In this document: in pieces, positions 63,781 through 64,000 of the stretch
Numbering within the stretch: position 1 is the first letter of the stretch
Layout: every line of letters begins with the position of its first letter
From: Leifsonia sp. ku-ls
GTDB lineage: Bacteria; Actinomycetota; Actinomycetes; Actinomycetales; Microbacteriaceae
Reading direction: 5' to 3'
Assembly: GCA_003367665.1 (NCBI GenBank)
Contig: QKXI01000001.1
Location: 124,001 to 188,000, forward strand
DNA: 64,000 bases
The notes under the pieces: model-generated
Told to the model about the DNA's origin: nothing
Databases searched by the model: none
Seen by the model: only the letters and a program-made list of their open reading frames with translations
Made by a program: the position numbers and the translations under genes

Positions 63781-64000
63781 TGGTGACACCTCGTCACCAC
63801 CCGCCGTCGCTGGTGACAAGATGTCACCACTCGGCGGCGGTAGTGACGACATGTCACCACTCGGCAGTGGTGACGAGATGTCACCACTCGCGGGCGGTAG
63901 TGACCCAGATGTCACCAATCGGCGCGGATGGTGACGAGATGTCACCACTCGGCGACAGTGGTGACCAGATGTCACCAATGGGCGCGGATGGTGACGAGAT
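63781..64000. repeat. Tandem array of at least eight palindromes, about 30-bp period
   Basis: Units of the form TGGTGAC-N5-GTCACCA start at 63781, 63811, 63841, 63868, 63898, 63929, 63959 and 63989; the last runs off the window. Typical unit: TGGTGACGAGATGTCACCAC. Two units begin TAGTGAC and unit 5 has one extra central base. Spacers are 7-10 bp and semi-conserved (TCGGCG-like). The array lies upstream of the mnmA promoter; no gene is visible in it. Confidence 0.95.

Noticed and set aside
63724-63978. Repeat-encoded protein across the palindrome array
   Set aside because: Any frame through a 30-bp repeat is periodic (Val-Thr-Ser-His-like). The spacing is not always a multiple of three, and the true mnmA start lies downstream.
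63781-64000. CRISPR array
   Set aside because: Repeats are 20-bp palindromes and the intervening segments are only 7-10 bp and partly conserved; CRISPR spacers are about 25-40 bp and unique. No cas gene is present.

Overview
The window is about 70% GC chromosomal DNA from a high-GC Gram-positive bacterium. Gene content and order (mnmA-ligA-gatCAB block, EttA, group II truncated globin, SigL/RslA-type ECF pair, Orn, actinobacterial Nei) point to the Actinobacteria, most likely Microbacteriaceae (Leifsonia-like). The family assignment is inferred; no marker gene was compared. No prophage, transposase, CRISPR array or rRNA is visible.

Layout. 1-770: end of a tRNA-Gly(TCC), a one-gene segment (PASTA/DUF3761 lipoprotein) and a second copy of the tRNA 3' end. 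818-4600: small membrane proteins, a NarL/DesK-type two-component system with an antitoxin-like partner, and Dps. 4591-8178 (minus): amidohydrolase, PaiB-like regulator, Nei-type glycosylase and RpiB, mostly overlapping and probably one operon. 8217-9350: a lower-GC TIR-domain gene bounded by direct repeats of the rpiB/pepN intergenic DNA. 9490-17662: PepN, an ABC exporter fused into an operon with its own sensor kinase and regulator, MscS and a truncated globin. 17698-30064: flavin dehydrogenase, acyl-CoA thioesterases, a SigL-like sigma/anti-sigma pair divergent from a Rieske lipoprotein, EttA, SSB, MsrA, NadE and a cation/proton antiporter. 30079-38871: LysR/MFS and ArsR-type/MFS divergent pairs, tRNA-Arg(TCT), Orn, tRNA-His(GTG) and a secreted lysozyme-like protein. 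38868-43172: a zincin, and a TPP-riboswitch operon (YkoE-YkoD-YkoC plus a P-loop kinase) for thiamine or precursor uptake. 43199-52691: DinB, a YidC paralogue with a small partner, acyl-CoA synthetase, thioesterase, MpaB-like protein and YbaK. 52787-63713 (minus): GatB-GatA-GatC, Tat-exported phospholipase C-like enzyme, alpha/beta hydrolase, LigA, YrhK-like protein and MnmA. 63781-64000: a tandem array of palindromes running off the end.

Two patterns run through the window. First, at least 27 coding starts lie exactly 6 or 7 nt downstream of a TANNNT (occasionally CANNNT) hexamer, the arrangement that produces leaderless mRNA in actinobacteria; several of these hexamers reuse the stop codon of the upstream gene. 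Second, three intergenic regions carry GTGAC/GTCAC-cored palindromes, two of them as regular tandem arrays (20-bp period at 34677-34736, about 30-bp period at 63781-64000). The array at the right end, the repeat-flanked TIR gene and the mirrored SigL-type promoters are the items most worth following up.
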